From NCBI RefSeq assembly GCF_002251775.1, contig NZ_NOXX01000189.1:1-41314 (forward strand): a stretch of 41,314 bases of DNA, in the 5' to 3' direction. A program made the translations under genes and the position numbers. Under the pieces are notes generated by a model that worked only from the letters and a program-made list of their open reading frames with translations, was not told the origin of the DNA and did no database searches. This DNA is from Flavobacterium aurantiibacter (lineage in GTDB: Bacteria > Bacteroidota > Bacteroidia > Flavobacteriales > Flavobacteriaceae). The number at the start of each line of letters is the position of its first letter. Within the stretch, counting starts at the first letter, position 1. Positions 32,568-40,947 of this stretch are shown piece after piece.

Positions 32568-33509
32568 ATGTCACATCAAGAACCGGAAGCTAAAATTTTC
32601 GCCTGTTCCCAAAGTGTCTATCTCGCCGAACAGATCGCCAAACACTATGGCGTTCAACTAGGTAAGGTAACGTTCTCAAAATATTCTGACGGAGAATTTC
32701 AGCCTTCTTACGAAGAGTCGATTCGAGGAATTCGCGTATTTATCGTGTGTTCTACCTTTCCAAGTGCCGATAACCTCATGGAGTTATTGCTCATGATCGA
32801 TGCCGCAAAACGCGCATCGGCTCGACATATCACTCCCGTGATTCCGTACTTCGGATGGGCCCGACAAGATCGCAAAGACAAACCTCGTGTGCCAATTGGA
32901 GCTAAGCTAGTAGCCAAACTACTCGAAGCAGCAGGTGCAACGCGTATCATGACCATGGATTTACACGCAGATCAAATCCAAGGGTTTTTCGAAAAGCCAG
33001 TAGATCACCTGTTTGCATCTACCATCTTCTTGCCCTACGTGAAATCGCTAAATCTCGACAATCTCACCATCGCATCACCCGATATGGGCGGCTCTAAAAG
33101 AGCATATGCCTATTCAAAATTCCTAGAATCCGACGTGGTAATTTGTTACAAACAACGAAAAGTCGCCAACGTAATCGATACCATGGAACTAATCGGAGAA
33201 GTGAAAGGACGAAACGTGATTTTAGTCGACGATATGATTGATACCGGTGGTACGCTCGCGAAAGCAGCCGATTTGATGATCGAAAAAGGAGCATTAAGCG
33301 TTCGAGCCATTTGTACGCACGCTATTTTATCGGGCGACGCTTACGAGAAGATTGAAAACTCCAAACTCAGCGAATTAATCACAACCGATTCTATTCCGCT
33401 GAAAAAGCAAACGCCAAAAATTAAAGTCGTAAGCTGCGCACCTTTATTTGCAGAAGTCATGCAAATGGTACAGCACAACAACTCGATTAGCGGCAAATTT
33501 TTAATGTAA
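32568..33509 (+). CDS. prs: Ribose-phosphate pyrophosphokinase
   Basis: The 313-residue class I enzyme makes PRPP from ribose-5-phosphate and ATP for purine, pyrimidine, His, Trp and NAD synthesis. Motifs are FSKYSDGEF (about 36-44), the ATP-side PYFGWARQDRKDKPR, TMDLHADQIQGFF (metal/ATP His) and the PRPP loop VILVDDMIDTGGTL. It starts the prs-rplY(-pth) cluster, 27 bases before rplY. Intact. Confidence 0.96.
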   Translation: MSHQEPEAKIFACSQSVYLAEQIAKHYGVQLGKVTFSKYSDGEFQPSYEESIRGIRVFIVCSTFPSADNLMELLLMIDAAKRASARHITPVIPYFGWARQDRKDKPRVPIGAKLVAKLLEAAGATRIMTMDLHADQIQGFFEKPVDHLFASTIFLPYVKSLNLDNLTIASPDMGGSKRAYAYSKFLESDVVICYKQRKVANVIDTMELIGEVKGRNVILVDDMIDTGGTLAKAADLMIEKGALSVRAICTHAILSGDAYEKIENSKLSELITTDSIPLKKQTPKIKVVSCAPLFAEVMQMVQHNNSISGKFLM

Positions 33510-33536
33510 TTTAATTGTTTAACTATATTTTTTAAA

Positions 33537-34145
33537 ATGAAATCGATTACTATCAAAGGATCTGAAAGAGAAAGCGTGGGCAAATCGGCAACGAAAGCCT
33601 TGCGTAATGCTGGAATGATTCCTTGCGTTTTATACGGAGGAAATCAGACGGTGCATTTCGCAGCTGAAGAAGGCGCTTTTAAAAACTTGATTTACACTCC
33701 AAACGCACACACAGTTGTGATCGATTTGGGAAGCAAAAAGTTCGAAGCTGTTTTGCAAGACATTCAACAACACCCAGTAACTGACAAAATTCTTCACATC
33801 GACTTCTATCAATTGTTCGATGACAAAGAAGTAACCATGGAAGTTCCTGTAAAAGTTGTAGGTACTTCTAAAGGTGTATTGGCAGGTGGTGTTCTTCGTT
33901 TGAACCAACGCAAATTGAAGGTAAAAGCTTTACCAAAAGATTTACCTGATTTCGTTGAGGCTGATATCACGCCGCTTGAAATGGGTAACAAATTGTATGT
34001 AACTAAGTTAGAAACTAAGAATTTCAAACTGTTACACCCAGACAATACTGTAGTAGCGCAAGTGAAGATTTCACGTGCTGCGATGAAAGCCGCTCAAGAA
34101 GCAGCAAAAGCAGCAAAAGCTCCTGCAAAAGGAAAGAAAAAGTAA
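33537..34145 (+). CDS. rplY: 50S ribosomal protein L25/general stress protein Ctc
   Basis: The 202-residue protein has an N-terminal L25 domain (1-90: [20 protein letters not shown], then [12 protein letters not shown] and [18 protein letters not shown]) that binds 5S rRNA. A C-terminal beta domain of the TL5/CTC type (about 95-180: [18 protein letters not shown], then [13 protein letters not shown]) follows. The tail is Lys/Ala-rich. The long form is normal in Bacteroidetes. A terminator follows the stop. Confidence 0.95.
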   Translation: MKSITIKGSERESVGKSATKALRNAGMIPCVLYGGNQTVHFAAEEGAFKNLIYTPNAHTVVIDLGSKKFEAVLQDIQQHPVTDKILHIDFYQLFDDKEVTMEVPVKVVGTSKGVLAGGVLRLNQRKLKVKALPKDLPDFVEADITPLEMGNKLYVTKLETKNFKLLHPDNTVVAQVKISRAAMKAAQEAAKAAKAPAKGKKK

Positions 34146-34163
34146 TTCGAATTACTTTTCAAC

Positions 34164-34194
34164 AAAAAGCATCGGTTTTTCCGGTGCTTTTTTT
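34164..34194 (+). terminator. Terminator after rplY
   Basis: GCATCGG pairs with CCGGTGC around a T loop, with flanking A and T runs extending the stem; T run 34188-34194. It starts 19 bases after the stop. Confidence 0.85.
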
Positions 34195-34195
34195 A

Positions 34196-34224
34196 TTGAA
34201 CAATATTGAAGTCGCTTAAATTTG
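34196..34224 (+). promoter_or_regulatory. Promoter of pth
   Basis: TTG (34196-34198), an 18-base spacer, then TAAATTTG (34217-34224), an exact TAnnTTTG. Transcription should start near 34230, just before ATG 34244. Confidence 0.6.
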
Positions 34225-34243
34225 AACTCATAAGTAAAAAGTG

Positions 34244-34861
34244 ATGTTACTGAGAATTAAGCGCCTTTTTGGTGTAGAACGCAAGGACGAATTCATGAAA
34301 AAGTTTTTAATTGTAGGTTTGGGAAACATCGGTGACGAATATCGAGAAACCAGACACAACATCGGCTTTAAAGTAGTAGAAGCTTTAGCCAGCAGCGAAT
34401 CGGCTTCTTTTAAATCGGCTCGATTCGGAGAACTAGCCGAAATAAAAGTGAAAGGAAGAACAGCATTACTTCTTAAACCCAATACGTATATGAACCTCAG
34501 TGGAAAAGCAGTGAAGTATTGGATGGATAGCGAGAAAATTCCGTTAGAAAATATTCTTGTTATTACCGACGATCTTAATCTGAGTTTCGGCACCATTCGC
34601 ATCAAAGCAAAAGGAAGTGATGGTGGGCATAACGGACTCAAAAGTTTGCAGGCCGAATTACAATCGCAAGCCTATCCGCGTTTTCGTTTCGGCATTAGCG
34701 ATACGTTCAAAAAAGGTCAGCAAGTCGATTATGTATTGGGAAAATGGACCGCAGAGGAAAACAAACTTCTTCCCGAACGTTTAGATCTCGCGTCGCAGGC
34801 GGTTAAATCATTCGTATTTTCGGGACTACAAAACACAATGAATCAATTCAATGGCAAATAA
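34244..34861 (+). CDS. pth: Peptidyl-tRNA hydrolase
   Basis: Releases peptides from stalled peptidyl-tRNA. Conserved parts are FLIVGLGNIG, ETRHNIGF with the catalytic His (residue 38 from this start), LKPNTYMNLSGKAV, ITDDLNLSFGTIR and SDGGHNGLKSL. I chose ATG 34244 (205 residues): it follows the promoter at a natural distance and adds a basic 17-residue extension before MKKFLIVGLGN, which I recall from other Flavobacteria. ATG 34295 would give the classical length. The 3' end overlaps the next gene by 11 bases. Confidence 0.93.
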   Translation: MLLRIKRLFGVERKDEFMKKFLIVGLGNIGDEYRETRHNIGFKVVEALASSESASFKSARFGELAEIKVKGRTALLLKPNTYMNLSGKAVKYWMDSEKIPLENILVITDDLNLSFGTIRIKAKGSDGGHNGLKSLQAELQSQAYPRFRFGISDTFKKGQQVDYVLGKWTAEENKLLPERLDLASQAVKSFVFSGLQNTMNQFNGK

Positions 34862-35351
34862 AACAATTCTCGCGTTTACCGCCGTTTGCTTACTTTTTGC
34901 GTGTAAGTCGGCACCCTCGTATTCTAAAGTAAATCCGCTAACTACTTGCGAAGTCGATTTTAAATGCAGTGAAACCTTACACAAAAATGCTTCGTTGGAA
35001 TTTAAAATGGCAGAATATGCGAACTCTACGGCAACAATAGTCGAGCAGCAAGAAAGTTTAGTGGTAGAGTTAACTAAAGATAAGATAGTAGAAAAAGGAA
35101 TTCAAGATGCCAACTACCGCGAACACTTTTTGATACAGCTTGCCGATCCAAAGAAAACCGTGGGCGTTAGTGCGGTTCAGAAATTTGTGTTCGGAAAATT
35201 CTGCTACTGCAAAGGCGAGGCGGGCTATTTCGAAGTCACCGATTTTGAAGTAAGCTATACTTCGAACGGAAAGGTGGGTCGATATGTCATTACTTATAGC
35301 GTTCCAAACAGCAAAATTCAGAAACAAAAAATTGAATTTGAATTGCGTTAA
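34851..35351 (+). CDS. Hypothetical lipoprotein
   Basis: The 166-residue protein starts MANKTILAFTAVCLLFAC, a lipoprotein signal with the lipobox Leu-Phe-Ala-Cys18. The mature part has cysteines in TTCEVDFKCSE and FCYCKGEAG, which may form disulfides, and a beta-rich pattern toward the end. I do not recognise the family. Its start lies inside the last codons of pth in another frame (11-base overlap), so it is co-transcribed and translationally coupled. A strong terminator follows. Confidence 0.75.
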   Translation: MANKTILAFTAVCLLFACKSAPSYSKVNPLTTCEVDFKCSETLHKNASLEFKMAEYANSTATIVEQQESLVVELTKDKIVEKGIQDANYREHFLIQLADPKKTVGVSAVQKFVFGKFCYCKGEAGYFEVTDFEVSYTSNGKVGRYVITYSVPNSKIQKQKIEFELR

Positions 35352-35382
35352 ATGCTAATAAATTTTAGAGTTTACGATAAAA

Positions 35383-35414
35383 AAAACGGCGATTCATATT
35401 TGAATCGCCGTTTT
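35383..35414. terminator. Bidirectional terminator between convergent genes
   Basis: A 14-pair perfect stem AAAACGGCGATTCA/TGAATCGCCGTTTT with loop TATT, between the lipoprotein (rightward) and the metalloprotease (leftward). Confidence 0.88.
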
Positions 35415-35436
35415 CCATTTGTGTTAGTTTTAGTTA

Positions 35437-38400
35437 TTATTCCACAACAATTCGCTTTACTTCTTTGAAGTTTGCACCAGAGATTGAAACTAAGTACACC
35501 CCCGCTTGTGCGTTTTGCAGTGAAATGATTTCGTTCAGCGGACCTGCATCTGCTGTATTTGATTGGTGCAAAACACGGCCGCGCATGTCGTAAACAGTAA
35601 TTTCCGATTTCGCATCCAGTGCTTTCGCAGAACTGATAGTAAAGTTCCCGTTACTTGGGTTTGGATAGATGGCAATGCCAAAGTCGGAAGTAGTATCTTC
35701 TACAGAAAGAGGCGCTGCGGCTCCGCATAGGCGTAAGCTCCATGCTACAAGTGCACCACCGTCATTATTAGAGTTGTCGGATACGCGTAAAGTCCAGTTG
35801 CCTTGGGCATTCTGGTTGTTAAAACCATTAAAGCTTTGGGCTGGAATAAATCGTCCAAAAATTCTTGGGTTTGTATTCTGGCACGCAAATGTTGTTCCCG
35901 ACATAGTAAATGTTGCCTCTACATCTTGTGCGCCTGGTCCGCCTATGTCGCACTGATTTTGAAACAATATGATGTTTGTTCCTGCTGGAGATATTAATCT
36001 ACAAGTTAGATCGCTAACCCATGTGTGGTTAATTTTTACATATACTTCAACCTCATTTATTGTGAAGTTTTCAGCGGCTGGAATGTTAATTATTGAGTTA
36101 ATAGTTGGACTTCCATTAGCAGATATATTAACAGGTAGAACAGCTGGAATAGAAACATCGCAATACTTTGTGTTAAAAACAGAAGTGGTTGACCAGTTTC
36201 CAACACAGCCTGCATTTCTTGGTCTAACTCTCCAATAATAATCTTCCAACGGCAGCAAATCCGAAGCAACAAACGAGGTTCCTGCTACATTTGATGAACG
36301 TACAATTACAGAGAAATTCAAGTCTGAAGAAACTTCAACATCATAGTTTGTAGCACCATTTACCGCTGACCAGCTTAAATTTGTTGATGTAGAAATTCCA
36401 GTAGCATTATTGGCAGGGGTTAATAGGTTAATCGCTGTAAAGTTTCCGCTACTAACTTCTATATAAAAGTTTGCAGTTCTTGTAACAGCACCAGAAGTTG
36501 CAACAACAGGAATCAAATAAATACCGGGGGATACAGTAGAAGCAACATCTACGGTCATGTTCACAGTTCCTGTTGCTGAAATTGTGTTTTGAGAGAAGCT
36601 CACGGTAACTCCTGCGGGAACGTTTCCAGCAGCCAAGTTTGTAGTTGCACTGAATCCTCCAATAGCGGTATACGATACGTTAAAACTGGTTTGATTTCCA
36701 GCGCATACAGCTTTATTCTGTTCTCCAGCCACTCCATTCATACCGATATTAAACGTTGAGCCGCCACTTGTAATACTGAAATTCGTATTTGAAATGTCGT
36801 AGAAAATATTTCCGTGTCCAGTTATCAGGATACGATTATTCCCTCCTGTATTTGATCCTAAACTTATTAATTCTGAGCCGTCGTTAGGAACTTTACTTGC
36901 CAATAAGGTGCCAAAGGGATTGCTGCTGGTTGTAACTAACCAAATATCTACATAAGGAGTATCTACACCATTTGCGGTGGTTCCAGCGACATCCCAAGTT
37001 ACTGTTTGGTTTGTTCCGCTTTGGTAAGACACGTTTGTGTTTGGGGAGGTCACTAAAAAGGGACCTACACCAGCCACTGTGACGGAAAAATTATCTCTAG
37101 CCGTTTGACCGCCGTTAACAAGGTCATTGTCGCGAACAGTCAAAGCGAAATTAAAAGTTCTTGTAACGTCGCTTGTCACTTCGTAGTTTGGATATAAATT
37201 GTTGTTGAACACGCTAGTAAAAACAGGGAAAAATCTTGCTTGCGCTGCAGTTGGGATTCGTGAACGGAAATTTGGTCCGCCTTCATTTTCTGCGATTGGA
37301 GGTTGAATAGAGGTTTGATTATCCATTTGATCCCAGCAATAAGTTAAACCAGTATCGTCAACGTCTGATGCTGATCCTCGAAGGAAAAAAGGAGTGCTCA
37401 AAGGAATAGTGTAGTCTCGCATAGGTGCGATCACGGGCTTAGCATTCGAAATCGTAGTGTTTACTGAGCAGTTTGCGCTGGTTGAAACTAGAGCGGCAAT
37501 TTGCGCCAAACTCGCAGCATGAAAAGCAGCATCCGAATTATTCTGGACGTTCTGCGGAGCACAAATTCCTGCGTATGCCATAATTGTTGTACCACTTCCA
37601 GGTTCTACAGCTGTTTCTTGCGAAATATTGCCATTGCACGAACCCGAGTTACTGCTAAAGGTGTGAGTAGCTCCAAACTGATGTCCCATTTCGTGTGCAA
37701 CATAGTCAATGTCAAAGGGGTCGCCAACAGGCGCATCAGATCCTGTAACACCTCGCGCTTTTTGCCCGCTGACACAAACCGAACCTAAGCCAGCAATTCC
37801 ACCACCTCCAGTAGAAAAAACATGTCCGATATCATATCCTTCATTACCAATGCTACCGTCAATAAACGTTTGGTTTTGTTGAAGCAACTGACCTCCACTT
37901 GTATTGTTAAAATTATCTGATACGATATTAATAAGAATATCATTGTCGGCAATCAACTCCAAAGTGATGGCAGCGTCTCTTTCGTACAAGCCATTCACAC
38001 GAGTCATCGTAACATTCATTGCAGCTAATACAGCTGCTACTTTTTGTGCGTTGGTTCCGTTGTTGAGCCCTGCTGCAGCAACGTGATACGCAGCGTATTC
38101 TATAGTACACGACAAAGCTAGTCGATATGTTCTAAGAATGTTATCTTCTGCCGAAGTATTTTGAGTACTGAGCAATTGCTCTAGGGTGTTTTTTTCAGCA
38201 GAAAATTCACTATCTAAAACATCGCAGGTAAAACCCGAAATGTTGTCAATTGCATCACGGCTGTACACTACATAAGTTGCTAAATCTGAAGTAAGAGGCT
38301 GGATATAATAAGTGCCTACTTCAGTGTCGAAATTAATTGAATGTAAACCGAAAAGTGTGGTCGAGAATCGAATACTTGAAGTATTATTTTTTGTGCTTCT

Positions 38401-38742
38401 ACCAACATATGATTTAATATCTGGATACTTTGCGGCTAGTGTTGGATGCATTACCGAAGCTTCAAAAACTTCATACTCAACCAAACCACCGTTGGGCGAT
38501 GGAAACGAGATAAGCTTACCGGCTTGAGATCCAGCAAACTTTCGATTTGGAGCGCCACTTAAAGACGCTTTAAGTACTTCCATGTCTAAATTGAAAGACT
38601 CATATTCAGACGGAAAATTCTTAAACTCTAAACGAGGTTTGTTCACAATACTAGATTTAGTAACTCTAGTCCAAACCTGACCACTTGATTCTGCGGGTAT
38701 AAAAATACTCAACAAAAGAACAATGAGTAGTATTCTCTTCAT
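35437..38742 (-). CDS. Secreted reprolysin-like metalloprotease with T9SS sorting domain
   Basis: From ATG 38742 the 1101-residue protein has a Sec signal (MKRILLIVLLLSIFIPAESSGQ) and a propeptide. The M12B-type catalytic domain (about 200-440) carries the zinc motif HEMGHQFGATH (350-360). Ig-like segments and a fibronectin-III-like segment (about 780-870, YYWRVRPRNAGCVGNWS) follow. Next is a proprotein-convertase P domain (about 890-1020, HTWVSDLTCRLISPAGT, then GNWTLRVSDN). The C-terminal type A T9SS domain reads FGIAIYPNPSNGNFTIS..VYLVSISG. It should be exported and then secreted or surface-attached by T9SS. The longer open frame upstream of 38742 is AT-rich promoter DNA. Confidence 0.9.
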   Translation of the reverse strand: MKRILLIVLLLSIFIPAESSGQVWTRVTKSSIVNKPRLEFKNFPSEYESFNLDMEVLKASLSGAPNRKFAGSQAGKLISFPSPNGGLVEYEVFEASVMHPTLAAKYPDIKSYVGRSTKNNTSSIRFSTTLFGLHSINFDTEVGTYYIQPLTSDLATYVVYSRDAIDNISGFTCDVLDSEFSAEKNTLEQLLSTQNTSAEDNILRTYRLALSCTIEYAAYHVAAAGLNNGTNAQKVAAVLAAMNVTMTRVNGLYERDAAITLELIADNDILINIVSDNFNNTSGGQLLQQNQTFIDGSIGNEGYDIGHVFSTGGGGIAGLGSVCVSGQKARGVTGSDAPVGDPFDIDYVAHEMGHQFGATHTFSSNSGSCNGNISQETAVEPGSGTTIMAYAGICAPQNVQNNSDAAFHAASLAQIAALVSTSANCSVNTTISNAKPVIAPMRDYTIPLSTPFFLRGSASDVDDTGLTYCWDQMDNQTSIQPPIAENEGGPNFRSRIPTAAQARFFPVFTSVFNNNLYPNYEVTSDVTRTFNFALTVRDNDLVNGGQTARDNFSVTVAGVGPFLVTSPNTNVSYQSGTNQTVTWDVAGTTANGVDTPYVDIWLVTTSSNPFGTLLASKVPNDGSELISLGSNTGGNNRILITGHGNIFYDISNTNFSITSGGSTFNIGMNGVAGEQNKAVCAGNQTSFNVSYTAIGGFSATTNLAAGNVPAGVTVSFSQNTISATGTVNMTVDVASTVSPGIYLIPVVATSGAVTRTANFYIEVSSGNFTAINLLTPANNATGISTSTNLSWSAVNGATNYDVEVSSDLNFSVIVRSSNVAGTSFVASDLLPLEDYYWRVRPRNAGCVGNWSTTSVFNTKYCDVSIPAVLPVNISANGSPTINSIINIPAAENFTINEVEVYVKINHTWVSDLTCRLISPAGTNIILFQNQCDIGGPGAQDVEATFTMSGTTFACQNTNPRIFGRFIPAQSFNGFNNQNAQGNWTLRVSDNSNNDGGALVAWSLRLCGAAAPLSVEDTTSDFGIAIYPNPSNGNFTISSAKALDAKSEITVYDMRGRVLHQSNTADAGPLNEIISLQNAQAGVYLVSISGANFKEVKRIVVE

Positions 38743-38765
38743 TTTAAAAAAATTAATTAAGCAGC

Positions 38766-38773
38766 CAAAGTTA
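38766..38773 (-). promoter_or_regulatory. -7 box of the metalloprotease gene
   Basis: On the minus strand this reads TAACTTTG, an exact TAnnTTTG, 23 bases before ATG 38742. It supports that start over the upstream extension. Confidence 0.45.
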
Positions 38774-38947
38774 AAGATTTTAATAATATACTCAGCATTT
38801 AGATAGCTAAATTGCAAATCTTTCATATAGATTCTACAAATTGTTTGGATTATAGCAATACAAGCAGATAACCAACCGCAATTGCTGCTCCAAGCCATTT
38901 CAAACTATCTAAAAATTTTTATCATTCATTTTTTCCTTTGTGTGCCT

Positions 38948-38976
38948 TTTGCTTTAAGAAAAAATTAGTACTTTTA
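38948..38976 (+). promoter_or_regulatory. Promoter of the second T9SS cargo gene
   Basis: TTTG (38948-38951), a 17-base spacer, then TACTTTTA (38969-38976), seven of eight to TAnnTTTG, 24 bases before ATG 39001. Confidence 0.45.
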
Positions 38977-39000
38977 AAAATTACTTAAAATCAGATTCTT

Positions 39001-39999
39001 ATGAAGCAAAAACTACTTTCATTATTTCTTATTTCCACCGTCGGATTGTTTGCTCAACAACCCATAACCAATTTTTTAGGTGGCCCAAACATGTTTTACG
39101 CTTCAATACAGCCTAATAATTTACCCAACCAAAATTCGGGCGGTGGCGACCAAAATTGGGTATATCCGAGCGCTACAAATGGCTCCGTAGTTGAAACTGT
39201 GGAAACGCCTACGGCAGCCGAATTAACAAATTTTCCCGGCGCAACACACGTTTATCGAACTTCCGGCATCGTCGACGGAAATGCTACATCGGGAAATATC
39301 TATGCGATAATTTCGGGTTCATCTGTACAGATTATCGGACTAACAATTGATACCTTAACCCTTAAGTACGACACTGCATCGGCAACCGTAGGAACCTATC
39401 CGCTCCCTTACAGCTATCAAAATATCGACGACACCGTTTCAGGTACCTTCGTTTACCAACAATACACCGGAACCTTCAGCGGAACCTTAACTACCTCAGT
39501 AGATGCATCGGGAACATTAGCCGTTGGTAGCTCCGAAACTTTTAACGTAACGCGATTGAAAAGTGTTCAAGATTTAGACTTGTCTTACGGAAATTTCGGC
39601 GTAGTAGGTAACATCCTAATTCAAAGTTCGAGTTATTACACCGACAACCAAGTTCCTGAATTTCCAATCGTACGACAAGCCAATACATCTTTATCAGTGC
39701 CGTTGCTGCAGATTAATGAAAACAGAACACGAGTCGAAGTTGCCTCGCAATTTGCCAACACCGATTTCGAACCTATTGGAAGTAATCGTTTAACCTTAGC
39801 CGAAAACCCTGTTAAGCAACAGTTAGAGCTCATAACCGACGCGCAAATTACTACCGTGGAAATTTTTAATTTGCAAGGAAAATTAATGGGTACCTACTCG
39901 AAAACAATGATTGATGTTTCAAATTACGCTTCCGGAGTTTATTTGGCTGTTGTAAGTTCAGCCTACGGAAACAAAACCATTAAATTCGTCAAAAACTAA
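39001..39999 (+). CDS. Secreted protein with T9SS sorting domain
   Basis: The 332-residue protein has a Sec signal (MKQKLLSLFLISTVGLFAQ). A beta-rich, Thr/Ser/Gly-rich body without a recognised domain follows. The C-terminal type A sorting domain (about 262-332) reads LTLAENPVKQQLELI, VEIFNLQGKLMGTYSK and ASGVYLAVVSS, ending in TIKFVKN. The body has no catalytic motif I can see; it may be an adhesin or binding protein. Divergent from the metalloprotease. The last four bases overlap the 3' end of rsmG. Confidence 0.8.
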   Translation: MKQKLLSLFLISTVGLFAQQPITNFLGGPNMFYASIQPNNLPNQNSGGGDQNWVYPSATNGSVVETVETPTAAELTNFPGATHVYRTSGIVDGNATSGNIYAIISGSSVQIIGLTIDTLTLKYDTASATVGTYPLPYSYQNIDDTVSGTFVYQQYTGTFSGTLTTSVDASGTLAVGSSETFNVTRLKSVQDLDLSYGNFGVVGNILIQSSSYYTDNQVPEFPIVRQANTSLSVPLLQINENRTRVEVASQFANTDFEPIGSNRLTLAENPVKQQLELITDAQITTVEIFNLQGKLMGTYSKTMIDVSNYASGVYLAVVSSAYGNKTIKFVKN

Positions 40000-40613
40000 A
40001 AGGGCACATAAACTACTTTCTTCGTCTCGAAAAATTCTTCGTGAAAGAACCTAGCAATATCGAATTGTTTCGCTTTCGGGAAATCTGATAATTCTTCAGT
40101 CAGATCTCCTCCTTTCAAATACAAAATTCCGTTCCGAAGTTCATGCCGACTTTTAGAACGGAATTTTCCGTTTACCCAAGAGGCAAAATCCGACATATTC
40201 GTCACCGCACGGCTAACCACAAAATCAAAATGACCCTGAACTTGAGCGGCACGCTGTTGCTTCGCACTAACGTTTTTAAGCTCCAAAGCTGCGGCTACGG
40301 CTTCAACAACTTTGATTTTTTTGCCAATCACGTCTACCAAAGTAAACTGCACTTCGGGAAATAAAATCGCCAGCGGAATTCCCGGAAATCCGCCGCCTGT
40401 TCCTACATCTAAGATGTGCGCGTCGGGTAAAAACGCCTGAACTTTCGCGATGGACAAGGCGTGCAAAACGTGTTTTTCGTACAACGAATCGATGTCTTTA
40501 CGCGAAATCACGTTAATTTTTGCGTTCCAGTCGGTGTACAGTGCTTCCAATTGCTCGAATTGTGCGCGTTGGCTGCTCGTTAAGTCCGGAAAGTACGCTA
40601 AAATTTGTTCCAT
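39996..40613 (-). CDS. rsmG: 16S rRNA (guanine-N7)-methyltransferase
   Basis: The 205-residue protein methylates N7 of G527 in 16S rRNA (E. coli numbering), using S-adenosylmethionine. Motif I is ILDVGTGGGFPGIPLAI (67-83), preceded by WNAKINVISRKD and LYEKHVLHAL, both typical of RsmG/GidB; FDFVVSRAVTNM follows. Single gene, converging on the T9SS cargo gene with a four-base overlap. Intact. Loss in other bacteria gives low-level streptomycin resistance. Confidence 0.95.
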   Translation of the reverse strand: MEQILAYFPDLTSSQRAQFEQLEALYTDWNAKINVISRKDIDSLYEKHVLHALSIAKVQAFLPDAHILDVGTGGGFPGIPLAILFPEVQFTLVDVIGKKIKVVEAVAAALELKNVSAKQQRAAQVQGHFDFVVSRAVTNMSDFASWVNGKFRSKSRHELRNGILYLKGGDLTEELSDFPKAKQFDIARFFHEEFFETKKVVYVPF

Positions 40614-40624
40614 GGCTTTTTTTG

Positions 40625-40632
40625 CAAAAGTA
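40625..40632 (-). promoter_or_regulatory. -7 box of rsmG
   Basis: On the minus strand this reads TACTTTTG, an exact TAnnTTTG, 11 bases before ATG 40613. Confidence 0.5.
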
Positions 40633-40699
40633 GGAATTGAAGTTTAAATCGCTCCATCTAAAGTGCACATCGCATTTCCAGTCTTTTTAACGTTGATTT

Positions 40700-40860
40700 T
40701 GTTTTGGGCGCGCCGGCAAACGAGTCGTCGCTGCGCAAAAGTTGTTCACGCCGTCACGTGTTCCGCTGTATCTTTTTGGCAAAACTATAGTGGAAATACG
40801 CAAGGCCAAAAAGTATGTCGCTGCACCCGTTCGCGCGGAAAAGCTGCGCAATCTAAAAAG
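40700..40860. repeat. GC-rich dispersed intergenic element with hairpin
   Basis: A GC-rich patch in an otherwise AT-rich gap, with GGGCGCGCCGGC near its left edge and GCTGCACCCGTTCGCGCGG on the right. CTTTTTGGC (40772-40780) and GCCAAAAAG (40805-40813) form a nine-pair stem. It looks like the GC-rich repeats scattered through Flavobacteria genomes; only one copy is in the window. Confidence 0.35.
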
Positions 40861-40947
40861 CTAAAAGCTAAAAAGCCAAAAGCGAAAGAAGCGAAAAAAG
40901 CGAAAAATGGGAAAATTGGAAAAAATGGAAAGAAGAGAAAAAAGTGA
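40855..40947 (+). repeat. Degenerate purine-rich tandem repeat
   Basis: Degenerate AAAAGC / AAAATGG units give an almost pure purine strand for about 90 bases. A frame through it would read as a Lys/Ala-rich tail, but its first part is the dispersed element, so I do not call a gene. Confidence 0.5.

Noticed and set aside
38743-38898. Fifty-two-codon extension of the metalloprotease
   Set aside because: It hides the signal peptide and includes a -7 box; the sequence is AT-rich leader.
40663-40947. A 94-codon frame ending in a Lys/Ala-rich tail
   Set aside because: It is made of a dispersed element plus a purine tract; no start signal and no family.
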